From: Polyangia bacterium
GTDB lineage: Bacteria > Myxococcota_A > Polyangia > Nannocystales > Nannocystaceae
DNA: 64,000 nt
Reading direction: 5' to 3'
NCBI GenBank assembly: GCA_030430565.1
Contig: JAUIKS010000003.1
Location: forward strand, 434,001-498,000
The notes below the pieces were generated by a model, which saw only the letters and a list, made by a program, of their open reading frames with translations, ran no database searches and was not told the DNA's origin. Numbering within the stretch: position 1 is the stretch's first letter; every line of letters starts with the position of its first letter. The translations under genes and the position numbers were made by a program. Below, in pieces: positions 1 to 10,314 of the stretch.

Positions 1-867
1 TTCCTCAACCCGGGGCTCCTGGGCGGGCGACGCGAATTCCAGAACGAGTACGCCAAGCCGATCGCCGGCGGCTCGGTCGAGGCCGCGCGCGAGCTCCGAG
101 AGCGCATCCGGCCGTTCACGCTGCGGCGCCGTAAGCAGGAGGTCGCGCGCGAGCTCCCGCCGCGCACCGACGTCGTCCTGCGCTGCACGCTCTCGGAGCG
201 CGAGCGCGGGGTCTACGACGCGATCCGGGCGGCGACGCAGAAAGAGGTCATCGAGCGCCTCCAGGCCGGCGGCGGGGTCTTGGCCGCGCTCGAGGCGCTG
301 CTGCGCCTGCGGCAGGCCGCGTGCCATCGCGGGCTGCTGCCGGGGCAGGACGACGCGGACAGCTCTTCGAAGCTCGAGCTGTTGATGGAGACCCTCGACG
401 AGGTCGTCGCCGAGGATCACCGCGCGCTCGTGTTCTCGCAGTGGACCGGCATGCTCGACCGGATCGAGCCGTGGCTCGAGCGCGCGGGCATCGAGTACCT
501 GCGGCTCGACGGCAGCACGCGCGATCGAGCCGGCGTGGTCGAGCGCTTCCAGCGAGAGGACGGCCCGCCGGTGATGTTGATCTCGCTCAAGGCCGGCGGG
601 ACCGGGCTCAACCTCACGCGGGCCGACAACGTGTTCTTGATGGACCCGTGGTGGAACCCGGCGGCCGAGGATCAGGCGGCCGATCGCGCCCACCGGATCG
701 GGCAGGATCGACCCGTGCTCGTGCACCGCATGGTCGCGGCCGAGACCGTCGAGGAGCGGATCTTGGAGCTGCAGAAGCGCAAACGAGCGCTCTCGGACGC
801 GGCCCTCGAGGGCGCCAACGCGGCGACCGCGATCACGCGCGACGACCTGCTCGCGCTCCTGCAGTGA
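1..867 (+). CDS. SNF2-family DEAD/DEAH-box helicase, C-terminal part (5' end outside window)
   Basis: The frame is open from base 1, so the first helicase lobe lies outside the window; 288 residues are present. Helicase motifs of the second RecA lobe are visible in order: [14 protein letters not shown], then motif [14 protein letters not shown], then DPWWNP and AHRIGQ of motif VI, followed by the VEERILELQ segment typical of Swi2/Snf2 proteins. Such proteins are ATP-dependent DNA translocases; bacterial members (RapA/HepA-like or SWIM-linked) remodel protein-DNA complexes. The C-terminus is intact and ends about 70 bases before the next gene on the same strand. The exact subfamily cannot be told from this fragment. 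Confidence 0.93.
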   Translation, partial: FLNPGLLGGRREFQNEYAKPIAGGSVEAARELRERIRPFTLRRRKQEVARELPPRTDVVLRCTLSERERGVYDAIRAATQKEVIERLQAGGGVLAALEALLRLRQAACHRGLLPGQDDADSSSKLELLMETLDEVVAEDHRALVFSQWTGMLDRIEPWLERAGIEYLRLDGSTRDRAGVVERFQREDGPPVMLISLKAGGTGLNLTRADNVFLMDPWWNPAAEDQAADRAHRIGQDRPVLVHRMVAAETVEERILELQKRKRALSDAALEGANAATAITRDDLLALLQ

Positions 868-937
868 CAACAGCGCTCGCGGTCGCGATCGCGGTCGCGC
901 GCGCGGGCGCTTGACCCCTCGCCCCGGCGGTGCTCCG

Positions 938-2758
938 ATGGCGGCGATGGACGACCACAGCGAGGCGAAGCAGAGCGCGGACGAGCCAGGCCAGGACGAG
1001 CAGGAGCTGCGCGCGGTCGAGGAGGCGAGCGCCGAGCTGGCCGCCGCGCTCTGGAGCGTGCTCGACGGGACCGCCGACGCGCTGCCCGGGGAGCTGTCGG
1101 CGGAGCTGAACCAGAGCTTGGGCAGCGCGCTCGGTGACGTCGGGCCGTCCTACGTCTCGCTGCGCCGCGCGGGTCGACAGCTCGCGGCCTCCTGGGGGGC
1201 GGGCGAGGGGCACGGCGAGGCGCTCGCGGCCGCGCTCACCCGCGCGCGCGGGCAGCTTAAAGACGACGCCGCCCGCAGCTCGGTCGACGCCATCGAGCTG
1301 TGCCTGACCGGCGACTACTTCGAGGTCGACATGGCCAACCGCGCCGCGAGCAAGCAGCTGCTCGCCAACCTGCACCGCGGCGTCCGGGGGATCGAGCTCA
1401 GCGACGGCAAGGGCGGCGTGTTCCGGGTCTGCCCGACGACCGCGATCGCGACCAACCGCAAGCACGAGAAGTGGGTCGAGCAGGCGCGTCAGCAGCTCAA
1501 GCTGACCGCGAACGACCTCAAGCGCCCGCCGGTCAAGGTCCGCAGCTTCACCGGCGCGCAGCTGCTCGCGCGCCGCGAGGACGGCGCGCCGCCGATCGAC
1601 TTCCTGCTGCGCGGCAAGCCGCTGGTCTCGCCATCAGATGTCTCCAAAGACATGGTCGAAGAGCTCGAGCGGCTGTGGGGCGACTACCTGATCCGCAGCG
1701 TGCAGCCCGACGGGCGCATGCTCTACATCTACTACCCGAGCCGCGGCGTCGAGGACAAGAAGCGCAACAACATGATCCGGCAGTGGATGGCCTCGCTCGC
1801 GCTCGTGCGCATGGCCAACTTCCGCCGCAGCGACAAGAAGCGCGCCAAGCAGCTCGCGCGCCTCGCCGAGGACAACATCCGCTACAACCTGCGGACCTTC
1901 TACCACGCGACCGGCAACCTCGGCCTGATCGAGTACAACAAGAAGGTCAAGCTCGGCGCCGTCGCGCTCGCGGTGATGTCGATCATGGAGCACCCGCAGC
2001 GCAAGCGCTTCAAGCGGATCGAGCCCAAGCTGTGGGCGACCATCGACTACCTGTGGCAGGAGGGCGGGGCGTTTCGCACGTTCTTCAAGCCCGCCGATCG
2101 CAACGACGTGCAGAACTTCTACCCGGGCGAGGCCCAGCTCGCCTGGGCCCAGCGCTACGAAGAGACCAAGGACGCCGCGCTGCTCGAGAGGTTCATGGCC
2201 TCGTTCCGTTACTACCGCGACTGGCACCGAGGGCAGCGCAACCCCGCCTTCATCCCCTGGCACACGCAGGCCTACTACAAGGTCTGGCGGATCACCCAGG
2301 ACGCCGAGCTGGTCGACTTCGTGTTCGAGATGAGCGACTGGCTGATCGAGGTCATGCAGCAGTGGGACGGCGTGGCCTACCCCGACATGCAGGGGCGCTT
2401 CCACAGCCCGGTGCGCACCGACTTCGGGCCGCCGCACGCCTCGTCGACGGGCGTCTACATGGAGGGGCTGATCGACGCCTTCGAGATGGCGCGCGCGCTC
2501 GGCCGCGAGGAGCGAGTCGTCCGCTACCGGCGGGCGCTGCTCCGCGCGCTCCGCAGCGCGCGGCAGCTGACCTTCCTCGACGCGCGCGACATGTTCTACA
2601 TCCAGAAGCGCGACTTCCTGCGCGGCGGCGTGCGCACGACGATCTACGACAACGTGGTCCGCGTCGACAACGTGCAGCACAACCTCCTGGCGATCTTCAA
2701 GATCCTCGCGGCCTTCCGCGATGAGGACTGGCGCGCGGTCTCGACGATCGACGGCTGA
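938..2758 (+). CDS. Hypothetical protein with probable alpha/alpha-toroid (six-hairpin glycosidase-like) domain
   Basis: 606 residues from ATG 938; an in-frame TTG at 911 and ATG 947 are alternatives, and no strong ribosome site decides. The first 80 residues are Glu/Gln/Ala-rich and probably helical. The second half has regularly spaced aromatic helices (FYPGEAQLAWAQRYEETKD, FIPWHTQAYYKVWRITQD, GVYMEGLIDAFEMARALG) like the paired hairpins of N-acylglucosamine 2-epimerase or C5-epimerase/GH-type toroids. There is no signal peptide, so it is probably cytoplasmic. Substrate and reaction are unknown; catalytic residues could not be assigned. Confidence 0.85.
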   Translation: MAAMDDHSEAKQSADEPGQDEQELRAVEEASAELAAALWSVLDGTADALPGELSAELNQSLGSALGDVGPSYVSLRRAGRQLAASWGAGEGHGEALAAALTRARGQLKDDAARSSVDAIELCLTGDYFEVDMANRAASKQLLANLHRGVRGIELSDGKGGVFRVCPTTAIATNRKHEKWVEQARQQLKLTANDLKRPPVKVRSFTGAQLLARREDGAPPIDFLLRGKPLVSPSDVSKDMVEELERLWGDYLIRSVQPDGRMLYIYYPSRGVEDKKRNNMIRQWMASLALVRMANFRRSDKKRAKQLARLAEDNIRYNLRTFYHATGNLGLIEYNKKVKLGAVALAVMSIMEHPQRKRFKRIEPKLWATIDYLWQEGGAFRTFFKPADRNDVQNFYPGEAQLAWAQRYEETKDAALLERFMASFRYYRDWHRGQRNPAFIPWHTQAYYKVWRITQDAELVDFVFEMSDWLIEVMQQWDGVAYPDMQGRFHSPVRTDFGPPHASSTGVYMEGLIDAFEMARALGREERVVRYRRALLRALRSARQLTFLDARDMFYIQKRDFLRGGVRTTIYDNVVRVDNVQHNLLAIFKILAAFRDEDWRAVSTIDG

Positions 2759-2778
2759 AGTCGGCTATACTCGAGGAC

Positions 2779-4737
2779 ATGTCGTTTCAAGGGCGCGTCG
2801 CGGGGACTCTTGCGCTGCTCGCCGCGTCCGCGTGCGCGCCGGCGCCGGCGCCGACGGGGCAGCCCTCCGCCGAGCTGTCCGCCGAGGCGCGCGCCGTCAC
2901 CGGCCACGAGACGCCGACCGTCGACGGGTCCGCGGGGGGCGAGTCCGCGGGGGGCGAGCCGGCAGACGCGGGGGTGACCGGGGACCCGGTCCTGCTGCTG
3001 ACGGAGACCGCGGCGCTGCGCCAGCTCGACGCGGCCGGCCTCGACTTCGGCACGATCCTCAGCGGGCGCCGGGTCCGCTCGCTCGCGGCGCTGTCGGGCG
3101 ATCGCCGGTTCTCGGACCTCCGCGCGGCGCTCCAGGCCGACGTCGACGCGGTCGCGGCCAGCGATCCGCGCGCGGGCGTCGGGATGAAAAATTCGCATCG
3201 CCTGTTCGACATGTCGTGGCTGAGCTCCGAGAAGACCCGCCTCGAGCTGATCGGCGTGGTCAACCGAGTCGATCGTCAGCCCTTCGAGCCGGCCCACTGC
3301 GGCGAGACGCGGCTGATCTACCGCCTGGCCTATACGACAGAGCTGGCGGGCGAGCCGCTGTCGTCGCGCCTGCCCATGACCGTCAACGTCGTGTTCTGGC
3401 AGGACCCGGAGGAGGCGGGCGAGGCCGAGGCGAGCGCCGGGGCCCCGCGCTGCCGCGACGTCGCGCGGCGGTGGTTCCCGGGCGAGCTCGCGGGCGCGGC
3501 GCTCGCGGACGCGCTGCGTGGCCCGGCGGGTCCGCTGTCGCCGGCGCGGCTGGCCGCGTCGCGGCTGAAGTCGGTCGAGCTCAACGTGCAGAGCGTGCGC
3601 TGGCCGGCGGTGGTGCACCCGAGCCTGGCGGGTCACGCCGAGTACGTCCTGCGGGTGTTTCACCCCGAGGGCGAGGGCCTGGTCCCGTCGCCGCTGGAGA
3701 ACACCCCCGACGTCGCGCGCCTCAAGCAGGACAAGCGGCGGCGCGAGGCGTTGCTCGCGTGGCTGCGCGACCCGGGCAACCTCGAGGCGATCGACGCGGG
3801 CACGGCGGTGATGCCCGAGGAGTTCGCCGCTACCAAGTCGGTCTCGGTCGCGCCCCGCGGCTTCGCGCGTCTCGCCAATCGCCCGTTCAGCCAGCTGTTT
3901 AAACCCGCGGAGCTCGAGTCGCTCGCCGGGCTCGAGGGCGCCGAGCACCTGCGGACGCCCCGCGGGCTGCTGCGCCGGCTCGACGGGCTCGCCTGCAGCG
4001 GCTGCCACGAGGCGCGCAGCGTCGCTGGCTTTCACCTGCTCGGCGAGGAGCCTGACCCTACGTCCAGGTTGGACGCGCTCGAGCTGTTCACCTCGCCGCA
4101 CCTCGACGGCGAGCTGCCGCGGCGCGATCGCTACGTCCGCGCGCTGGCGGAGGGCGAGGCCGTCGACGACCGTCGCCCGCTCTCGGAGTTCGAGCCGCAC
4201 CAGGGCGCCTACGGCACGCACTGCGGCCTCGGTGACCCGGCCTTCAGCGCGTACGCCTGCGACGAGGGCCTGGTCTGCCGCGACGTCGGCGACCCAGAGC
4301 TCGGCGCGTGCCTGCCCGCCAAGCCGACCTACGCGGGCGACCCCTGCGAGGTCGGGAGGATGCGGACGCGCCAGGTCGCGCACCAGGATCGCTGCGTCGG
4401 TCAGACCCGCGAGCGCTGCCCGGGCGGCGCGGTCTGCAACCCCAACAACATCGGCTTCCCCCAGGGCATGTGCATCGACGACTGCGACCAGCTCAAGCCC
4501 GGGGAGAACTGCGGCGCGATGGTCTCGCTGCGCCCGTTCAACAACTGCATCGCGCGGCGCGAGCCGTTCACGAAGTGCCTCGGCGTGACGACGCGCAAGG
4601 CGGCGATGCGGACCTGCGGGTCCGACGTGCCCTGCCGCGACGACTACATCTGCGCGCGCTCTCCCAACGCCGACGGCGGCGTGTGCCTGCCGCCGTACTT
4701 CCTGTTCCAGCTCCGCGTCGACGGGCACGTGCTGTGA
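2779..4737 (+). CDS. Cys-rich lipoprotein with one c-type heme motif
   Basis: 652 residues. The N-terminus is a short lipoprotein signal (LALLAASAC, lipidated Cys near residue 19) followed by a low-complexity Ala/Gly/Glu linker. A single CxxCH motif (LACSGCHEARS, about residue 411) suggests one covalently bound heme c. The last 200 residues contain many regularly spaced cysteines (for example CGLGD, CDEGLVC, CDDYIC-like patterns) that probably form disulfides in the periplasm or outside the cell. It follows the previous gene by 20 bases on the same strand. Redox role and partner are not evident. Gene structure is clear, function weak. Confidence 0.87.
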   Translation: MSFQGRVAGTLALLAASACAPAPAPTGQPSAELSAEARAVTGHETPTVDGSAGGESAGGEPADAGVTGDPVLLLTETAALRQLDAAGLDFGTILSGRRVRSLAALSGDRRFSDLRAALQADVDAVAASDPRAGVGMKNSHRLFDMSWLSSEKTRLELIGVVNRVDRQPFEPAHCGETRLIYRLAYTTELAGEPLSSRLPMTVNVVFWQDPEEAGEAEASAGAPRCRDVARRWFPGELAGAALADALRGPAGPLSPARLAASRLKSVELNVQSVRWPAVVHPSLAGHAEYVLRVFHPEGEGLVPSPLENTPDVARLKQDKRRREALLAWLRDPGNLEAIDAGTAVMPEEFAATKSVSVAPRGFARLANRPFSQLFKPAELESLAGLEGAEHLRTPRGLLRRLDGLACSGCHEARSVAGFHLLGEEPDPTSRLDALELFTSPHLDGELPRRDRYVRALAEGEAVDDRRPLSEFEPHQGAYGTHCGLGDPAFSAYACDEGLVCRDVGDPELGACLPAKPTYAGDPCEVGRMRTRQVAHQDRCVGQTRERCPGGAVCNPNNIGFPQGMCIDDCDQLKPGENCGAMVSLRPFNNCIARREPFTKCLGVTTRKAAMRTCGSDVPCRDDYICARSPNADGGVCLPPYFLFQLRVDGHVL

Positions 4738-4846
4738 TGACGGTGCACCGCGCGGGGCAATGCGCTGGCGCTCTGGCGGCGCTGTTCGTGGACGTGGGCG
4801 CCGCCCGCGAAGTAGATCCCCCGCTCGCGCGCGGGCGCGCGGTGTC

Positions 4847-5431
4847 TCAGGACGAGAGCTTGCGGACGCGGACCTCGTAGAGCGCCCAGTCGCGGACGTC
4901 GACGGGGCGCAGGGTCAAGAGCGCCGCGCCGCCGCACGGGCGATCGAGCAGCAGATGCGCGCGGTGGTCGAGGCCCTGCGCCGGCGAGAGCGTGCAGCTC
5001 AGGTCGCTCGATCCGATCTCGATCGCGCCCTCCAGCACCGAGAGGTGCAGCTCGACCTGGTAGAGCGCGTCCTCGTCCAGACCCTCGAACCAGACCATCG
5101 CGCCGCCGCCCGCGCGCGCGCCTTGGTTCTCGAAGTAGAGCGCGGGCTGGGCCGGCTCGCTCTGGTGCACCTCCCAGGTCTGCAGCGCGGCCCTCCCGGG
5201 GATCTCGGGCGTGCGCGCCGAGAGCACGAGCTCGTCGGCGCGCTCCCACGCGCGCGGATCCACCCGGCGGATGTGCTCTGCAGAGAGCGTGGCGCGGGCG
5301 CCGGCCCACGGCGCCCGCGTGGCGCGGGAGGTGGTGCTCGAGGCGAGCGCGGGGGGCTTCCACGCCTCGCGCATGACCCTGGAGGAGGGCGCGGGCGAGG
5401 CGGGCGTGTTCGTGGTGATGGAGTGGGGCAT
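4847..5431 (-). CDS. Hypothetical protein, 194 residues
   Basis: Starts at ATG 5431. No signal peptide or membrane segment is evident. The first 40 residues are Ala/Ser/Thr/Pro-rich; the rest alternates short hydrophobic strands (AMVWFEGLDEDALYQVELHL, AALLTLRPVDVRDWALYEVRV), consistent with a small beta-sandwich. I do not recognise the family. It is convergent with the heme lipoprotein gene, about 110 bases away, and separated by 273 bases from the next minus-strand gene; that gap holds an AT-richer stretch (5585-5690) that could carry a promoter, but no defined site was seen. Confidence 0.7.
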   Translation of the reverse strand: MPHSITTNTPASPAPSSRVMREAWKPPALASSTTSRATRAPWAGARATLSAEHIRRVDPRAWERADELVLSARTPEIPGRAALQTWEVHQSEPAQPALYFENQGARAGGGAMVWFEGLDEDALYQVELHLSVLEGAIEIGSSDLSCTLSPAQGLDHRAHLLLDRPCGGAALLTLRPVDVRDWALYEVRVRKLSS

Positions 5432-5704
5432 CTCGGGAGCTCCTCGCGCGAGCGCGCGCGGCCGCCTCGGCGAGGTGGCAGCGGCTGCGGGCGGTGTGGC
5501 GTTCGGGGACAGCCGGGCGGGTCGCCGGGCGTCGCCGCGAGCGTCTGTGTTAATTGCGTCGCGCGGGCGGTCTTCGGATCAGGAAATAACTGCGCCGCTG
5601 ATCCGCGCGCGCGCGCACGGCCGCTGCGGGTGCCGCGATTTCGCTGACTTTATGTCCATGTTTTTAAGGGCATGTACACAAAGACCTCTCGCTGGCGGCG
5701 CGCG

Positions 5705-6769
<1,065 letters not shown>

Positions 6770-6822
6770 CGACGGATGGTAGGGACGGTCACATCGCGCT
6801 GTCTACTCGAACGTGCCTGTTG

Positions 6823-7668
6823 TTACAGGCCGAACACAAACGACTCCATGGCCGCGGTGGTCGGCGCGCGTGACACGACGTCGTTGTGTCCCGCGCCCAC
6901 GATCGGCACGAGCGTCGCTGCGCCGCCCCACGCGGCTTGCAAGCGCGCTCCTTCGGCGATCGGGATCAGCGCGTCGGCCTCGCCGTGGACGATCAGCGCG
7001 GGCGTCGTGACCGCCGGCGCCAGCGCGAGTGAGTCGAAGTCGTGACGAAACAGCGGGCGCACGGGGAGCCAGGGGTAGGAGCGCTGGGCGATGTCGGAGA
7101 GCCGGGCGAAGGGGGCCGCGAGGATCACGCCCGCGAGCGGGCGCTCGTGGGCGAGATGGGTCGCGACGCCGGTGCCGAGCGAGAAGCCGAAGGCGTAGAT
7201 CCGCTCCGGGTCGACGACGTCGAGCCCGCGCACGTGATCGTAGAGCGCGACCGCGTCGCGGCGCAGGCCGTCGGCGCTCGGCGTGCCCGTGGAGTCGTCG
7301 TAGCCGCGGTAGGGCGCGAGCACGACGTTGGCGCCGCGCTCGCGCGCCCAGTCGAAGCGCCCGGGCGACCGCGTCACCGGCTCCGCGTTGCCGCCGAAGT
7401 ACAGGATCGTCGGCCGACGCCCGCCAGGGCTCGACGCGCGCGCCGGCAGCAGGACCCCGCGGAGCTGGACGCCGTCGGCCGCGATGTCGATGGCGACGGT
7501 CTGCGGCTCCGCGCGCAGCTGCTGGACCTCTGCCCGGTGCGCGGTCGGGTGAAACAGCAGCGCCCCCTGGGCCAGGAACATCACGAGGCAGAGCGCCGCG
7601 TAGACGCCGGCGAGGGTGATCAGCAGCCGGCGCAGCCGCGCTCGCCAGCCCGTCGATGGAGCGCTCAC
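6823..7668 (-). CDS. Membrane-anchored alpha/beta hydrolase (BEM46/YfhR-like)
   Basis: 281 residues. One N-terminal transmembrane helix (about residues 14-34) anchors a hydrolase domain. Seen are the oxyanion-region YFGGNAE, the nucleophile elbow AFGFSLGTGVA (Ser), the acid loop VHGEADALIP and the final GAGHNDVV with catalytic His. The order and spacing match the BEM46/YfhR group of peptidase-S9-like serine hydrolases. It lies between two lipoprotein genes on the same strand, with 25-50 base gaps, so could be cotranscribed. Substrate unknown. Confidence 0.9.
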   Translation of the reverse strand: MSAPSTGWRARLRRLLITLAGVYAALCLVMFLAQGALLFHPTAHRAEVQQLRAEPQTVAIDIAADGVQLRGVLLPARASSPGGRRPTILYFGGNAEPVTRSPGRFDWARERGANVVLAPYRGYDDSTGTPSADGLRRDAVALYDHVRGLDVVDPERIYAFGFSLGTGVATHLAHERPLAGVILAAPFARLSDIAQRSYPWLPVRPLFRHDFDSLALAPAVTTPALIVHGEADALIPIAEGARLQAAWGGAATLVPIVGAGHNDVVSRAPTTAAMESFVFGL

Positions 7669-7693
7669 GCGGCGAGTGTACTCGACGCGCGCG

Positions 7694-9256
7694 TCACTGC
7701 GGCACGCAGATCACCTTGTTGAGCTGGCCGCCCGTCATGTCCGAGTAGGTGTAGGGCTGGTTGAGGCCGTCGTAGACCTCGTACTCGTAGGTGTCGGGGT
7801 CGACCTTGTAGGCCGTGGTCCCGCCGATCTGAACCGCCCAGATGTAGCCGTCGATGTCGACGCCGATGCCTCGGTACACGGTGCCGCCGGGCAGCGGCAC
7901 GATGTCGCCGACGATCATGGTCTCCATGTCGACCCAGCCGATGCCGCCCTGGGTCGCCGACCAGATCCTCCCCTCGAGATCCTCGGCGACCCCGGAGCCG
8001 CCGTTGCCCGGGATGTTGCCGATCGGGTTCGACCACTGCTTGGTCTGGTAGTCGAAGCGCCGCGGCACGTCGTCCCAGACGTTGCCGTTGGTGTCGACCG
8101 TGATCCCGTAGGAGCCGCCCGAGAACACCTCGTGCTCGAGGGTGTCGTGATCGACGCGCGCGATCTTGCCTTGCCCGAACACGTAGAACCACAGGTGATT
8201 GTCGGGGTCGACGGCGGCCCCGTAGGCGCCGAAGCCCGGCGTGTTGGCGCCGAACATGCACGAGAGCTCGTTCTCCGGGATGTGCGTCTGGGCCGTGATC
8301 TCGCCGGTGTCGCCGTTCATCCGGTAGATGTAGATGCCGTCGGGGCCGCAGCGCCCCTCCTGCTGCCCGAGCTTGCCGGCCATCGTCCAGATCTCTTGGT
8401 TGTCGTACTCGCAGGTCTCCTCGTTGTAGACGCCGGAGGTCCACGCGACCGGGCGCTGCACGGTCACCCCCTCGTCGCTGAAGGGGTTGTGCCACGCGAT
8501 GCACTCGTCGGCGTCGAAGGCCATGACGTCGTTCTTGCCGGTCGAGGTCTGGATCTCGCCGTCGTTGTTCTTGTCGACGCAGTACTCCTCGCGCGCCCAG
8601 ATCTTCGTCACGCCGCCGAAGCGGTTGGCGACCGCGACCGCGCGGCCGTCGATGCTCACGGAGGTGCGCGAGGGGCTGCCGCTGTTGTCTGGGCGCGCGC
8701 GGTAGCGGCCCTCCTCGACCAGCGTGCGCGTGTTGAGCTTGGTGACGGTGTGCTCGCCGCTGTTGGCGACCCACACGTAGCTCCACTCGTCGTTGCCGCA
8801 CTGCTGGTTGCAGCTGTTGCCGTTGGTGTCGGAGTCGGAGTCGGTGTCGGAGTCCGACTCGCTGACGCCGCCGGTGGTCTCGGTGGTGGTCCCGGGCTCC
8901 GTCGTGCCCTCGGTGGTCGGGTTCTCGGTGGTGGTCGCGCTCGCGCCCGTCGTCGCGCTCGCGCCGGTGGTCGCGCTCGCGCCGGTGGTCGCGCCCGTCG
9001 TCGCGTCGCCGGTCGAGGAGTCGGAGGCGCCGCCCGTGCCCGAGTTATCGCTGTCGCTGCCGCTGCCGTTGTCCGTGCCCGCGCTGGGCCCCTGGCTCGT
9101 GCTCGGCGTTGACGCGTTGGTGACCGTCCCCGCGTCGGTCGCCGACTCGCTCGTGGTCGCGTCGTCGCCACAGCCGACCGCGCCGACGATGAGCGTCGCG
9201 GCGGCGATGTGCGCGAGCGTTGTTGCGATGGGACGCTTGGGACAGGTTGTACGCAT
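7694..9256 (-). CDS. Lipoprotein with Ser/Thr linker and streptogramin-lyase-like beta-propeller
   Basis: 520 residues. Lipobox IVGAVGC then DDATT; a 130-residue Ser/Thr/Gly/Asp linker (repeats of TTGASA and SDSD); then a propeller-type domain with blades such as WSYVWVANSGEHTVTKLN and HLWFYVFGQGKIARVD, typical of Vgb/NHL-like proteins common in Nannocystaceae. Two Cys pairs near the start of the domain (CNQQC) may form disulfides. It ends LNQPYTYSDMTGG, a motif shared with the broken copy at 21698-21918. Expected on the outer membrane surface; enzymatic activity is not implied. Confidence 0.86.
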   Translation of the reverse strand: MRTTCPKRPIATTLAHIAAATLIVGAVGCGDDATTSESATDAGTVTNASTPSTSQGPSAGTDNGSGSDSDNSGTGGASDSSTGDATTGATTGASATTGASATTGASATTTENPTTEGTTEPGTTTETTGGVSESDSDTDSDSDTNGNSCNQQCGNDEWSYVWVANSGEHTVTKLNTRTLVEEGRYRARPDNSGSPSRTSVSIDGRAVAVANRFGGVTKIWAREEYCVDKNNDGEIQTSTGKNDVMAFDADECIAWHNPFSDEGVTVQRPVAWTSGVYNEETCEYDNQEIWTMAGKLGQQEGRCGPDGIYIYRMNGDTGEITAQTHIPENELSCMFGANTPGFGAYGAAVDPDNHLWFYVFGQGKIARVDHDTLEHEVFSGGSYGITVDTNGNVWDDVPRRFDYQTKQWSNPIGNIPGNGGSGVAEDLEGRIWSATQGGIGWVDMETMIVGDIVPLPGGTVYRGIGVDIDGYIWAVQIGGTTAYKVDPDTYEYEVYDGLNQPYTYSDMTGGQLNKVICVPQ

Positions 9257-9446
9257 GACTCAGGGCTCCAGGGAGATGGGCTGGGCGCGCGGGCGCGCGG
9301 GAGGATCATCATACTGGAGCGCGGGGAAGCACGCGGATGGATACCCTGTCTTTACGGTCATGAACCCGTCGAGCGTGACGGCGTTAACTCGGCGCGGCGG
9401 CCGGCGCCGCCCAGCGAGCGTCCGCTGACGCGTCTTTTAATATGAT

Positions 9447-9480
9447 GAGCCCGGGCGCGCCGCGCGGCGGACCCGGGCTC
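9447..9480 (-). terminator. Hairpin, probable terminator of 9498-10127
   Basis: Perfect 9-bp stem GAGCCCGGG/CCCGGGCTC with a 16-base GC-rich loop, 17 bases past the stop codon of the minus-strand gene. On that strand it is followed by ATCATATTAAAAG, an AT-rich but not pure T tract, so termination is plausible and not certain. Confidence 0.55.
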
Positions 9481-9497
9481 GGTCGCGGCGGGCTCGC

Positions 9498-10127
9498 TCA
9501 ATCGTCGTCGTCGTCGACGATGATCGGGCCGTCGCTGTAGCCGCTCGAGATCTTGGTCGCGGCGGTCATCGAGATCGTGCCCGAGGCGTAGGTTTCGCGA
9601 CCCTCGGTGATCGTGTACGAGAGCGCGATGGTGCTGTCGTTCTGCGTCTGCACGCTCTGGTTGATGCTGTAGGTGCTAGAGCTTGTCAGGTCCCAGTCGA
9701 CGTCGAGCTTGACCACGTTCCTGATGACCCGCTGGCCGCCGGCGTCCTCGACGAAGGCCTTCCAGGTGCGGCTGTAGTTGGCGTCGCCGGTGCCGTTGAG
9801 GCGCACGCGCCCTTTGCTGTACGAAGGGCTCGAGGTCTCGCGCGCGCTCGTAACCTCGGAGCTGCCGCCGAAGCCGTTGAGGCTCACGGCCTTGACTACG
9901 AGCTTGACCGTCACGTCGGCGACCTTGGTGCCGGCGCTGTCGAGCAGGCTGATCTCGCGATGGGTCTTGTCACAGGTGTCGTCGTTGGGCGCGCGGTCGT
10001 CGAACACGATGGCGCCCCCGAACTCGTTGTTCAGCTCGGTGACGTAGTTGACCGTGAGCGTCTGGACGGACGAGCCGCTCTCGGTGGTGTCGACGACGAT
10101 GTCGCGTTGATCTTTGGTCGTGGGCAT
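9498..10127 (-). CDS. Hypothetical protein, 209 residues, beta-rich
   Basis: ATG 10127. No signal peptide. Predominantly beta-strand sequence with many Thr, Ser and Asn (QTLTVNYVTELNNEFGGAIV, STIALSYTITEGRETYASG), ending in a run of aspartates (IIVDDDDD). I do not recognise the family; it could be a cytoplasmic or non-classically exported structural protein. It has its own probable terminator and 187 bases of upstream sequence before the kinase gene end, so is probably monocistronic. Confidence 0.75.
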   Translation of the reverse strand: MPTTKDQRDIVVDTTESGSSVQTLTVNYVTELNNEFGGAIVFDDRAPNDDTCDKTHREISLLDSAGTKVADVTVKLVVKAVSLNGFGGSSEVTSARETSSPSYSKGRVRLNGTGDANYSRTWKAFVEDAGGQRVIRNVVKLDVDWDLTSSSTYSINQSVQTQNDSTIALSYTITEGRETYASGTISMTAATKISSGYSDGPIIVDDDDD

Positions 10128-10314
10128 CGGTTACCTGCTCTCCTGCTGACGCGCTGCACCGCGTGTGCGCGTGGCGGCGCCGCGGTGGGGTCTCCTGCTA
10201 GAGTGAGCGTATCGAGCGGACGAACGGATCACTACGATCTTTGCGCGCAGCCTCGGCGTGGCGAGCTCGCACGGTTTTCGCGCTCGCGTTCGAATATGTC
10301 TACGTGTTCATGTT

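Noticed and set aside
2644-4728. Long antisense open frame opposite the heme lipoprotein
   Set aside because: Typical high-GC shadow: Arg/Ala-rich, no domain, and the plus-strand gene has signal peptide and heme motif.
7616-9112. Plus-strand frame of about 500 codons opposite the propeller lipoprotein
   Set aside because: Composition bias only; the opposite strand has lipobox and propeller blades.
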